Source: Sediminispirochaeta sp. (GTDB lineage: Bacteria; Spirochaetota; Spirochaetia; DSM-16054; Sediminispirochaetaceae). Taken from it: a DNA stretch of 9,345 nt. Each line of letters begins with the position of its first letter. Positions within the stretch are counted from its first letter, which is position 1. The stretch is taken from contig DSBN01000059.1 in NCBI GenBank assembly GCA_011046055.1, positions 1 through 9,345 of the forward strand, written 5' to 3'. The notes under the pieces are model-generated. The model was not told the DNA's origin and ran no database searches. It saw only the letters and a list, made by a program, of their open reading frames with translations. The position numbers were made by a program, and so were the translations under genes. Positions 1 through 5,706 of the stretch are shown here, one piece after another.

Positions 1-196
1 GCTCACCGAGGATAAGCATCAGAAAAATCATCTGGTTGCCGACGATCGCCCGTAGCATTCCGGGACTATTGGCCACTCCGAAGGCCACCACACCGGTAAG
101 GGCCAGACCGGCGGTCATCCACAGGTAGACATTTCTGAGGATATTCCTCTCTCGAACCTGGGGTATACTCAAGACCTGTTCACGACTATAGGCCAT
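1..196 (-). CDS. BI-1/YccA (TMBIM) family membrane protein, N-terminal part
   Basis: The minus strand from 196 to the window edge reads open for 65 codons, so the gene is cut by the left boundary. The protein starts MAYSREQVLSIPQVRERNIL, followed by RNVYLWMTAGLALTGVVAFG, a first transmembrane helix from about residue 25, a short loop (VANSPGMLRAIVGNQ) and the start of a second helix (MIFLMLILGE). A cytoplasmic N-terminus followed by [RN]VYxWMxxGLxLTGxVA is typical of the bacterial Bax inhibitor-1/YccA-YbhL family, multi-helix inner-membrane proteins linked to ion leakage and membrane-protein quality control. The start at 196 is preferred because an AGGAGG lies 6 nt upstream; an in-frame ATG at 211-209 would overlap that site and adds only five residues (MRRRE). 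The gene diverges from rarA. Family assignment is fairly secure from the N-terminus; function is inferred. Confidence 0.8.
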   Translation of the reverse strand, partial: MAYSREQVLSIPQVRERNILRNVYLWMTAGLALTGVVAFGVANSPGMLRAIVGNQMIFLMLILGE

Positions 197-202
197 CTCT
201 CT

Positions 203-208
203 CCTCCT
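203..208 (-). promoter_or_regulatory. Ribosome binding site of the BI-1 family gene
   Basis: The plus strand CCTCCT reads AGGAGG on the minus strand, 6 nt before the ATG at 196-194. This full Shine-Dalgarno match decides the start in favour of 196 over the in-frame ATG at 211-209. Confidence 0.75.
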
Positions 209-270
209 CATTCTCCCTCCGTCGCCGGGGCAATCCGGCGAGGCGGGGCTGTGTGTGATTTTTTTCTCCT

Positions 271-337
271 ATAGTTTCTTATGCCGCTGCGCGGTATTCG
301 AAACAATGAAAAATAGCCGGATACGGCTATTTTTATA
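271..337 (-). repeat. Double-hairpin repeat, copy 1 (inverted relative to copy 2)
   Basis: Read on the minus strand, this begins with a hairpin of 11 perfect pairs (plus strand 309-319 with 324-334, 4-nt loop, core AGCCG/CGGCT flanked by A and T runs). A 31-nt imperfect palindrome follows (plus strand 274-304), with outer arms GTTTC/GAAAC, an unpaired 2x2 internal loop and an inner CCGC/GCGG stem with a 3-nt loop. The same two hairpins in the same order occur at 3167-3233 on the plus strand. The 31-nt parts agree at 27 of 31 positions when this copy is reverse-complemented. The T-flanked hairpin could terminate transcription in either direction. Whether it is a dispersed genomic repeat or a local duplication cannot be seen from one window. 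Confidence 0.75.
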
Positions 338-488
338 CTAAAAATCGCACTAAACGAAAGAAAGGTCAAGCGTGAAGCGGCAGCAATTCGCGATGCATGG
401 AGGAGCCGAGATTCACCGTCTTCTCGCCGGCAACTTTTTCCGGTCTCGACCATTTCCGCCCTCCTTTGTCCTTGACTAAGGCAATTCC

Positions 489-517
489 AAGTGGAGAATG
501 GTTTACACTCTCCACTT
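489..517. repeat. 9-bp perfect inverted repeat upstream of rarA
   Basis: AAGTGGAGA (489-497) is exactly complementary to TCTCCACTT (509-517), with an 11-nt spacer. A T run (516-519) follows the right arm, so as RNA it resembles a weak terminator or attenuator. As DNA it resembles an operator, because it overlaps the possible -10 at 494-499. It lies 56 nt before the rarA start. Confidence 0.5.
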
Positions 518-559
518 TTCGAGTTGCTGCCCCGACTACCGTAAGCGGTCAATTTTCTG

Positions 560-565
560 TATACT
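560..565 (+). promoter_or_regulatory. Candidate -10 element of rarA (possible leaderless start)
   Basis: TATACT matches the sigma70 -10 consensus at five of six bases. It ends 7 nt before the rarA ATG at 573, so the expected transcription start falls at or next to the start codon. No clear -35 lies at 16-18 nt upstream (the bases there are TACCGT), which lowers confidence. Confidence 0.4.
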
Positions 566-572
566 ATGCTCT

Positions 573-2792
573 ATGGCGGAAGATCTGTTCTCTTCGACGG
601 AGGAACTCAAAAACCAACCCTTAGCCTACCGAATGAGCCCCCGGAACCTGGACGAATACGTCGGGCAGGAGCACATTGTCGGCCGCGGGCGGCTGTTGCG
701 CCGGGTAATACAGGCCGACCGGCTCTCCTCTCTCATCTTCGCCGGTCCTCCCGGTACGGGCAAGACATCCCTAGCTCGGGTCATCGCCCGGAGTACCAAG
801 AGCGCCTTCACCACTCTCAACGCCGTGCTCACCGGGGTCAAAGAGCTTCGTGTCGTCCTGCAAGAGGCCCAGCAGCGGCGTGACCTCTACGACAAACGCA
901 GCATCCTCTTCGTCGACGAAGTTCACCGCTGGAACAAGGCTCAACAAGACGCCCTCCTGCCCTGGGTGGAGAACGGTACGGTCATCCTCATCGGCGCCAC
1001 CACGGAGAATCCCTTTTTCGAGGTAAATCCGGCGCTGGTTAGCCGCAGCCGCATTTTTCAACTCACCCCTCTGGGACCGGAGGATATGAAACGGATAGCC
1101 CTGCAGGCGCTGCGGGACCCGGCACGGGGCTACGGTCTCTACCGAGTGGAGTTCGAAGAGGGGGCGCTGGAACACCTGATCAAGGTGGCCGACGGTGACG
1201 CCCGTAGCCTGCTGAACGCCCTGGAGCTGGCCGTGGAAACCACCCCCGAGAATTTTCCCCCCGCCGAGGGGGAGCCGATCAGTATCTCCCTGGACGCCGC
1301 CGAACAGAGCATCCAACGGAAGGCGGTCCTCTACGACAAGGAGGGGGACTACCACTTCGACATCATCAGCGCGTACATCAAATCTCTGCGGGGCAGCGAC
1401 CCCGACGCTGCTCTCTATTGGCTAGCCCGGATGGTCCACGCTGGAGAGGACCCCCATTTTATCTTCCGCCGCCTGTTGATCTCCGCCTCCGAGGATATAG
1501 GAATGGCCGACCCCCGGGCCCTCGGGGTGGTCGAAGCCGCAGCTTCGGCCTTCGACCGGGTGGGTATGCCCGAGGGACGCTACCACCTAGCCCAGGCGAC
1601 CCTCTACTTGGCCACCGCCGCGAAGAGCAACTCGGCGCTGGGTTTCTTCGACGCCCTGGCCCAGGTCGAGCAGGAGCACACCGCCGAGGTACCTCGACAT
1701 CTGAAGGACGCGAACCGCGACGCCAAGGGCTTCGGACACGGTGAGGGCTACCTCTACCCCCACGCCTACCGCAACCACTGGGTCAACCAGCAGTACCTGC
1801 CCGAGAGCCTGCGGGGTAAAATCTTCTACCGTCCCTCGAAGCAGGGCTACGAGAAGGACATCGCCGAGGATGTACAACGGCGCCGGGAAGCACAATTAGC
1901 CGCGGGGATGGAGGACGAAGCACCGGAAGTGCTGAGCTACTCACCGCCCGACAAGGACGGAGAGCGATGGCTGGCTCGTACTTTGGATGAGCGGGGAAAA
2001 AAGCTTGCCCGGATCAGAGACGCCCTGTTTTCAATGATCCGCATTCCCCGGCACGCCCGGGTCTGCGTCGTCGGCGCCGATGAGGGCAGCTTGCTGTGGG
2101 AGGCGCTGCGCCGCGTTCCCGAGGGCGGGGTGAGCGCCCTGGTGGAGCGCCAGGAGAGGCTCGAGTACCTCACCCACTACGCGGACCAACTGCCCGAGGA
2201 GGAGCAGCCGGAGTTTTTCAGCGGCACTCCCCTGGCCTACCTCAAAGCTTCCCCCAGGGAGGAGGCCAGTTTCGAACTGCTGCTGGCCCGAGACTACCAC
2301 GGTCGAGAGCCCGACAAGAGCGAGATGCTGGCGACTCTTTACAGACTGCTGCGGGAGGGCGGGCAGCTGGCTATGGCCCAAGCCATCCCCCGTTACAGCC
2401 GCCGTCTCAGCCAGCTGATCGACCAGGAGCAGCTACGGATTGGCGACGAAGACTTCCTCCGGGCCTTGAAAAGCGCCGAGGAGGAGCTCTACCAGGCTCG
2501 ATCTCACCCACTTCTGTCCTGGGATGAAGAGAGCTTGAAGGCGGACGCCGAGAAAGCGGGCTTCCAAGTCCAGGAGTGCCGTATGATGGCCCTTCAGGAG
2601 AGACGGCGCATCCAAGCTTCAGATATCCGACGCTGGCTCGATCCGGATCGGAAAAACGGTATAGGGGCTTTCCTTCAGAGCCATCTCTCACCGGCGGAAG
2701 TCAATACACTCAGCGATGAGCTCTCCCGACAGCTGGATGGGAAGATCGTCCCCTGGTCTTCGAGGGTCTGCCTGTTGACCGCGAAAAAATAG
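573..2792 (+). CDS. rarA: RarA/MgsA replication-associated AAA+ ATPase with C-terminal Rossmann-like extension
   Basis: This is a 739-residue relative of RarA (MgsA/WRNIP1), a clamp-loader-like ATPase that acts at stalled replication forks. The N-terminus has the family pattern ([20 protein letters not shown]). Walker A GPPGTGKT is at 58-65, Walker [11 protein letters not shown] at 111-120, sensor 1 GATTENP at 141-147 and the arginine-finger segment SRSR at 157-160. The MgsA C-terminal region ([34 protein letters not shown]) runs to about 435. RarA proteins usually end near there. Here about 250 more residues follow, with [16 protein letters not shown] (498-513), LVER (523-526) and [12 protein letters not shown] (592-603), resembling a class I methyltransferase fold. 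The start at 573 is preferred over an in-frame ATG at 498, because homology begins at MAEDLFSS and the upstream residues look random. No Shine-Dalgarno precedes 573. The RarA call is strong; the extension's function is unknown. Confidence 0.9.
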   Translation: MAEDLFSSTEELKNQPLAYRMSPRNLDEYVGQEHIVGRGRLLRRVIQADRLSSLIFAGPPGTGKTSLARVIARSTKSAFTTLNAVLTGVKELRVVLQEAQQRRDLYDKRSILFVDEVHRWNKAQQDALLPWVENGTVILIGATTENPFFEVNPALVSRSRIFQLTPLGPEDMKRIALQALRDPARGYGLYRVEFEEGALEHLIKVADGDARSLLNALELAVETTPENFPPAEGEPISISLDAAEQSIQRKAVLYDKEGDYHFDIISAYIKSLRGSDPDAALYWLARMVHAGEDPHFIFRRLLISASEDIGMADPRALGVVEAAASAFDRVGMPEGRYHLAQATLYLATAAKSNSALGFFDALAQVEQEHTAEVPRHLKDANRDAKGFGHGEGYLYPHAYRNHWVNQQYLPESLRGKIFYRPSKQGYEKDIAEDVQRRREAQLAAGMEDEAPEVLSYSPPDKDGERWLARTLDERGKKLARIRDALFSMIRIPRHARVCVVGADEGSLLWEALRRVPEGGVSALVERQERLEYLTHYADQLPEEEQPEFFSGTPLAYLKASPREEASFELLLARDYHGREPDKSEMLATLYRLLREGGQLAMAQAIPRYSRRLSQLIDQEQLRIGDEDFLRALKSAEEELYQARSHPLLSWDEESLKADAEKAGFQVQECRMMALQERRRIQASDIRRWLDPDRKNGIGAFLQSHLSPAEVNTLSDELSRQLDGKIVPWSSRVCLLTAKK

Positions 2793-2855
2793 CCGGCCCC
2801 GGGAGTTCGTAAGGGTGAAAGCCGGAGGGAAAAGCGCGGTTTTTGCCCAGATGTG

Positions 2856-2884
2856 TTGACAAAAATGCGAAAATTCGCCATATT
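2856..2884 (+). promoter_or_regulatory. Promoter of the tRNA-His-Arg-Lys operon
   Basis: A perfect -35 TTGACA (2856-2861), a 17-nt spacer and CATATT (2879-2884, four of six consensus bases) place the start near 2891, 8 nt before tRNA-His. The spacer carries a palindrome, GCGAAAATTCGC (2867-2878). No clear terminator separates rarA from this promoter. Confidence 0.7.
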
Positions 2885-2898
2885 GCTTGCACATTGAT

Positions 2899-2972
2899 GG
2901 TGGATATAGTTCAATTGGTAGAGCGCCAGATTGTGGTTCTGGTTGTTGCGGGTTCAAGTCCCGTTATCCACC
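2899..2972 (+). tRNA. tRNA-His (anticodon GTG)
   Basis: A complete cloverleaf is visible. The acceptor is GTGGATA (2900-2906) with TATCCAC (2965-2971). The anticodon stem CCAGA/TCTGG encloses TTGTGGT with GTG at 2933-2935, and the T arm carries TTCAAGT. The extra 5' G (2899) opposite discriminator C (2972) is the histidine identity pair, which is why I start at 2899. No CCA is encoded. It is the first gene of a probable three-tRNA transcript. Confidence 0.95.
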
Positions 2973-3005
2973 CTTAGAAGCGTCGACGGGCGCTTTTACG
3001 AATAT

Positions 3006-3079
<74 letters not shown>

Positions 3080-3090
3080 TAACATATATT

Positions 3091-3163
3091 GGGCCGTTAG
3101 CTCAGCTGGGAGAGCAGCAGACTCTTAATCTGCGGGTCGAAGGTTCGATCCCTTCACGGCTCA
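3091..3163 (+). tRNA. tRNA-Lys (anticodon CTT)
   Basis: The acceptor GGGCCGT (3091-3097) pairs with ACGGCTC (3156-3162), with discriminator A at 3163. The anticodon stem GCAGA/TCTGC encloses CTCTTAA with CTT at 3124-3126, reading AAG. The T arm is GAAGG-TTCGATC-CCTTC. No CCA is encoded. It lies 11 nt after tRNA-Arg and directly before a terminator-like hairpin, so it is probably the last gene of the His-Arg-Lys unit. Confidence 0.95.
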
Positions 3164-3166
3164 CTC

Positions 3167-3204
3167 CCTTAGAAATAGCCGTGCTCGGCTATTTCTAAGG
3201 TTTC
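3167..3204 (+). terminator. Terminator-like hairpin after tRNA-Lys
   Basis: This is hairpin 1 of repeat copy 2: arms 3167-3181 and 3186-3200 with a 4-nt loop, followed by only a short T run (3201-3203). It begins 4 nt after tRNA-Lys and is the only candidate terminator of that operon. The weak T tract makes its efficiency uncertain. Confidence 0.55.
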
Positions 3205-3233
3205 GAATGCCGCACGGCGGTATAAGAAACTAA
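3167..3233 (+). repeat. Double-hairpin repeat, copy 2
   Basis: Hairpin 1 (3167-3200) is a perfect 15-bp stem with loop TGCT and the core AAATAGCCG/CGGCTATTT. Hairpin 2 (3200-3230) has outer arms GTTTC/GAAAC, a GA/AA internal loop and an inner CCGC/GCGG stem. Both match the reverse complement of 271-337, including the internal loop. A change of one A:T pair to G:C in hairpin 1 (3172 with 3195) is compensated on both arms. Here the element sits between two tRNA operons. Confidence 0.8.
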
Positions 3234-3251
3234 TAAATAGGACGGAACGTC

Positions 3252-3279
3252 TTGACCTTCCGTTTTATTTATGTATAAT
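3252..3279 (+). promoter_or_regulatory. Promoter of the tRNA-Leu-Gly operon
   Basis: TTGACC (3252-3257) and a perfect TATAAT (3274-3279) are separated by 16 nt, placing the start near 3286, about 27 nt before tRNA-Leu. A 6-bp inverted repeat, ACGGAA/TTCCGT (3242-3247 and 3258-3263), brackets the -35 box. Confidence 0.8.
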
Positions 3280-3312
3280 CTCTGCGAGGAAAGCACTTAG
3301 AGAGCTTGTCCC

Positions 3313-3395
3313 GCGAGAGTGGTGAAATTGGTAGACACGCTAGATTTAGGATCTAGTGCCGTTGCGGCGTAAGGGTTCAAGTCCCTTCTCTCGCA
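3313..3395 (+). tRNA. tRNA-Leu (anticodon TAG)
   Basis: This is a class II tRNA of 83 nt. The acceptor GCGAGAG (3313-3319) pairs with CTCTCGC (3388-3394), with discriminator A at 3395. The anticodon stem CTAGA/TCTAG encloses TTTAGGA with TAG at 3347-3349, reading CUA. A long variable arm (about 3357-3370, GCCG/CGGC-like) and the T arm AAGGG-TTCAAGT-CCCTT follow. No CCA is encoded. Confidence 0.95.
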
Positions 3396-3437
3396 AAGGG
3401 ATTGAATCTTGAGCAGGCCGATCCACCACAATGTTTT

Positions 3438-3509
3438 GCGAGAGTAGCTCAGTGGTAGAGCTCCACCTTGCCAAGGTGGATGTCGCGGGTTCAAATCCCG
3501 TCTCTCGCT
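3438..3509 (+). tRNA. tRNA-Gly (anticodon GCC)
   Basis: The acceptor GCGAGAG (3438-3444) pairs with CTCTCGC (3502-3508). It is identical to the acceptor stem of the preceding tRNA-Leu. The discriminator is T (3509), as is usual for bacterial glycine tRNAs. The anticodon stem CCACC/GGTGG encloses TTGCCAA with GCC at 3470-3472. No CCA is encoded. It is 42 nt after tRNA-Leu and directly followed by a strong terminator. Confidence 0.95.
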
Positions 3510-3511
3510 CT

Positions 3512-3548
3512 AAAAGGCGATCCGGGTAGCACTCGGATCGCCTTTTTT
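3512..3548 (+). terminator. Rho-independent terminator of the tRNA-Leu-Gly operon
   Basis: Thirteen perfect pairs (3512-3524 with 3534-3546, core GGCGATCCG/CGGATCGCC), extendable by three pairs into the 9-nt loop, end in a T run (3543-3548). It separates the tRNA operon from the tig operon. Confidence 0.92.
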
Positions 3549-3611
3549 CTTTCCCCCCAAAAATGGACCGGTGTTGCGGGGGACTAGGTTTTCTAAATCT
3601 TTCTAATTGTG

Positions 3612-3617
3612 TATATT
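3612..3617 (+). promoter_or_regulatory. Weak candidate -10 element for the tig operon
   Basis: TATATT lies about 70 nt before tig, in the AT-rich stretch after the terminator. The bases 17 nt upstream (TTTTCT, 3589-3594) are a poor -35, so this is the best candidate rather than a firm call. Some promoter must lie between 3549 and 3688, because the preceding terminator is strong. Confidence 0.3.
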
Positions 3618-3675
3618 ATTAGCGATGAGAACCAGTTTTACATCCCGAAAATACACAAACATATTCATAGCGCGA

Positions 3676-3682
3676 AAGAGGT
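3676..3682 (+). promoter_or_regulatory. Ribosome binding site of tig
   Basis: AAGAGGT lies 6 nt before the ATG at 3689 and supports that start. Confidence 0.65.
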
Positions 3683-3688
3683 AGCCCA

Positions 3689-5050
3689 ATGGTAACGCAA
3701 AAAGAAGTAAAAGATCTGGAGAAGTCCTCCGTAAAACTCACCGTCACCGTCGACCGGGAGGAGGCACAAAAAAAGTACGACCAACTCCTAAAAAAATACG
3801 CCAAAACCGCCCACATCAAGGGCTTTCGCAAGGGCAAAGTCCCCCCTCCCGTTTTGGAGCAGAAATACGGTGAAGGGATCAAACAGGAAGCGGCCATTGA
3901 GATCATCGACGAGAGCCTCAAAGAGGTCTTCGAGGATATCGATAAAAAACCCCTCCCCTACGCTCAACCTCGTCTGGACGACGAGGAGAATACCGAGCTC
4001 GAACTGGGACAGGATTTCACCTATTCGGTGATCTACGATGTCTTTCCGGAGATCGAAGTGGGCGAGTACAAAGGCCTGGAGATCGAAGTCCCCGAGGTCA
4101 AGTTGAGTAAAAAAGACGACGAGCGAGAGCTGAAAAACATCCAGGAACAGAACTCGATGGTCGTGGAGAAAGCCGAGGGAAGCGTCGTTGAGAAGGACGA
4201 CATCATCACCATCGACTACGTCGAACTCGACGAGCAGGACCAGGAGGTGGAGAACAGCTCCCGAAGCGATTTCGTGTTTACCGTCGGCTCGGGCTACAAC
4301 GTCTTCAAGATAGACGACGACGTACTGGGGATGAAAAAAGGCGAAGAGAAGATCATCGAGAAGGAGTTTCCCGAGGACTTCGAGCACCAGGAGTACGCCG
4401 GCAAGAAGATCCGCCTGAAGGTCACCGTCAAAACCATCAAGCAGAAAGACATCCCCGCCCTGGATGACGAACTCGCCCAGGATGTGAGTGAAAAATACAA
4501 GACTCTGGACGATCTGAAAAAGGATCTTCGCCGCCTGATGGAGGAGAACCTGGAGAACAAGCTTCGGGAGATCAAGATAGAGCACCTTTTCGACAAAATC
4601 ATCGAAGGCTCAAAGATAGAGCTCCCCGAGTCGATGATCGACGCGGAACTGGAGAACTCCTGGCAGCGCTTCATCAGCCAAGCGCAGATCGGTGAAGAGC
4701 AGGTGCTTCAGATCCTCGAGATGCAGGGCAAATCCAAGGAAGACATGCAGGCCGAATGGCGTCCCAGCGCCGAGAGAAGCCTGAGATTTCAACTGCTGGT
4801 TGAAAAAATCGGCGAGCTGGAAGAGATCGAGGTCAGCGACGAGGAAGCCCTGGAGGAGCTGAAGAAGCAGGCCGAGCAGGCCGGACGGGATTTCGAAGAA
4901 CTGAAGGAACAGTACGAGAAGAACAACCTGATGGATTACGTCAAAAACGACGTAAAAAACGGAAAACTCTTCGATTTTCTCCTGGAGCAGTCGAAAATAA
5001 AGAAAGGGGAGAAACTCGACTACCTGGACTTTGTGCAGAATAATAGTTAG
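3689..5050 (+). CDS. tig: Trigger factor (ribosome-associated chaperone)
   Basis: This 453-residue protein is trigger factor, which docks at the ribosomal exit tunnel and shields nascent chains. The N-terminal domain carries the ribosome-docking signature GFRKGKVP (45-52). A central FKBP-like domain covers about 155-250 (DIITIDY, FTVGSG, LGMKKGEEK, FPEDFEHQEYAGK). The helical C-terminal chaperone domain follows from ALDDELAQDVSEKYKTLDDL (257-276). The FKBP domain lacks the IPGFE-type segment seen in E. coli trigger factor, having NVFKIDD in its place (204-210), so prolyl isomerase activity may be reduced. The length is normal, and the protein is very rich in Glu and Lys. It is first in a tig-clpP-clpX-lon series, 38 nt before clpP. 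The start at 3689 has a fair ribosome binding site. The identification is secure; loss of isomerase activity is inference. Confidence 0.96.
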   Translation: MVTQKEVKDLEKSSVKLTVTVDREEAQKKYDQLLKKYAKTAHIKGFRKGKVPPPVLEQKYGEGIKQEAAIEIIDESLKEVFEDIDKKPLPYAQPRLDDEENTELELGQDFTYSVIYDVFPEIEVGEYKGLEIEVPEVKLSKKDDERELKNIQEQNSMVVEKAEGSVVEKDDIITIDYVELDEQDQEVENSSRSDFVFTVGSGYNVFKIDDDVLGMKKGEEKIIEKEFPEDFEHQEYAGKKIRLKVTVKTIKQKDIPALDDELAQDVSEKYKTLDDLKKDLRRLMEENLENKLREIKIEHLFDKIIEGSKIELPESMIDAELENSWQRFISQAQIGEEQVLQILEMQGKSKEDMQAEWRPSAERSLRFQLLVEKIGELEEIEVSDEEALEELKKQAEQAGRDFEELKEQYEKNNLMDYVKNDVKNGKLFDFLLEQSKIKKGEKLDYLDFVQNNS

Positions 5051-5088
5051 TTTAAACAGACACGGAGTTTTATAGAGGATACTGAAAT

Positions 5089-5706
5089 ATGAATGAACAA
5101 ATGAACACGCTGGTGCCGATAGTAGTCGAACAGACCGGTGTCGGGGAGCGTTCTTACGATATTTTCTCCCGTCTCCTGAAAGATCGTATTATCTTCATCG
5201 ACGGAGAGATCGGAGACGTAGCCGCCGACTTGGTAGTCGCGCAGCTCCTGTTTCTCGAATCGGTGGACCCGGAGAGGGATATCAGTGTGTATATCAACTC
5301 CCCCGGCGGGAGCGTCACCGCGGGTCTGGCGATCTACGACACCATCCAGTACATCAAGCCCGACGTGCAAACCATCTGCATGGGGCAGGCTGCCTCGATG
5401 GGAGCCCTGCTGCTGGCCGCCGGTACCGCGGGCAAGCGCCTCAGCCTACCGAGCGCTCGGATTTTGATCCACCAACCCTGGGGCGGTGCCCAGGGGCAGG
5501 CGGTGGACATCGGTATTCGGGCCAAGGAAATCGTCAGACTCAAACAGCTTATCACCAGTTACCTGGCCCATCACACCGGACAGAGCGAGGAACAGATCAC
5601 AAAAGACACCGAACGAGATTACTATATGTCGGCCCAGGAAGCCGTAGATTACGGCATTGTCGACAGCTTGTTAACGAGGGATAAGCATGTCAAAGACGAA
5701 AAATGA
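5089..5706 (+). CDS. clpP: ATP-dependent Clp protease proteolytic subunit ClpP
   Basis: This 205-residue ClpP is the serine peptidase that forms the double-heptamer chamber fed by ClpX. The catalytic triad is Ser103 (GQAASMGA), His128 (LIHQPWGG) and Asp177 (DTERDYYMS). All three are shifted by exactly six from the mature E. coli numbering. That implies a short propeptide of about six residues (MNEQMN) before the conserved LVPIVVEQT. The oxyanion segment SPGGSV is at 71-76. The start at 5089 has AGAGG (5074-5078) about 10 nt upstream; the next in-frame ATG, at 5101, is too far from that site. The gene follows tig by 38 nt and its last 20 nt overlap clpX. Identification is certain. Confidence 0.98.
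   Translation: MNEQMNTLVPIVVEQTGVGERSYDIFSRLLKDRIIFIDGEIGDVAADLVVAQLLFLESVDPERDISVYINSPGGSVTAGLAIYDTIQYIKPDVQTICMGQAASMGALLLAAGTAGKRLSLPSARILIHQPWGGAQGQAVDIGIRAKEIVRLKQLITSYLAHHTGQSEEQITKDTERDYYMSAQEAVDYGIVDSLLTRDKHVKDEK
5676..5680 (+). promoter_or_regulatory. Ribosome binding site of clpX inside clpP
   Basis: GAGGG, 6 nt before the ATG at 5687, lies within the clpP reading frame. It fixes the clpX start and shows that translation of clpX begins before the clpP stop codon. Confidence 0.7.

Larger units (their letters stand above)
197..572. other. Divergent intergenic region between the BI-1 gene and rarA
   Basis: These 376 nt hold no convincing protein gene. They contain copy 1 of a double-hairpin repeat (271-337), a 9-bp inverted repeat (489-517) and a -10 element just before rarA (560-565). 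There is also a six-base palindrome, CGCCGG/CCGGCG (about 224-241), in the 5' leader of the BI-1 gene. A weaker promoter-like pair, TTGACT (472-477) and GAGAAT (494-499) with a 16-nt spacer, precedes rarA. One minus-strand ORF (453 to 208) has a good ribosome binding site and is discussed as a finding. The middle part is AT-rich compared with the flanking genes. Confidence 0.6.

Noticed and set aside
397..624. A 75-codon plus-strand ORF in the rarA leader
   Set aside because: It has no ribosome binding site, overlaps the rarA start in another frame and shows no protein-like features.
771..1355. A 194-codon open frame on the minus strand inside rarA
   Set aside because: It is a shadow ORF over well-conserved AAA+ coding sequence with no family features.
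2783..2796. GAAAAAATAGCCGG at the rarA stop, similar to hairpin 1 of the repeat
   Set aside because: Only about 12 bases match, the complementary arm is absent and the match includes coding sequence and the stop codon. It is probably chance.
2793..2855. Possible terminator after rarA (CCGGC at 2793-2797 with GCCGG at 2821-2825)
   Set aside because: The 5-bp stem has a 23-nt loop and no T tract directly after it.
2978..2995. AAGCG/CGCTT hairpin followed by T bases between tRNA-His and tRNA-Arg
   Set aside because: The stem has only 5 bp with an 8-nt loop, and no promoter lies between it and the next tRNA. It is too weak to call a terminator.
3527..3534. Partial CIRCE-like TAGCACTC near the tRNA terminator, and an isolated GAGTGCTAA at 7223-7231
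   Set aside because: CIRCE needs both 9-bp arms 9 nt apart. Neither site has its partner; one is in a terminator loop and the other inside lon. I see no heat-shock operator before tig.
3788..4585. A 265-codon open frame on the minus strand across tig
   Set aside because: It is antisense to a certain gene, and its low-complexity hydrophobic and acidic composition mirrors the Glu/Lys-rich trigger factor.
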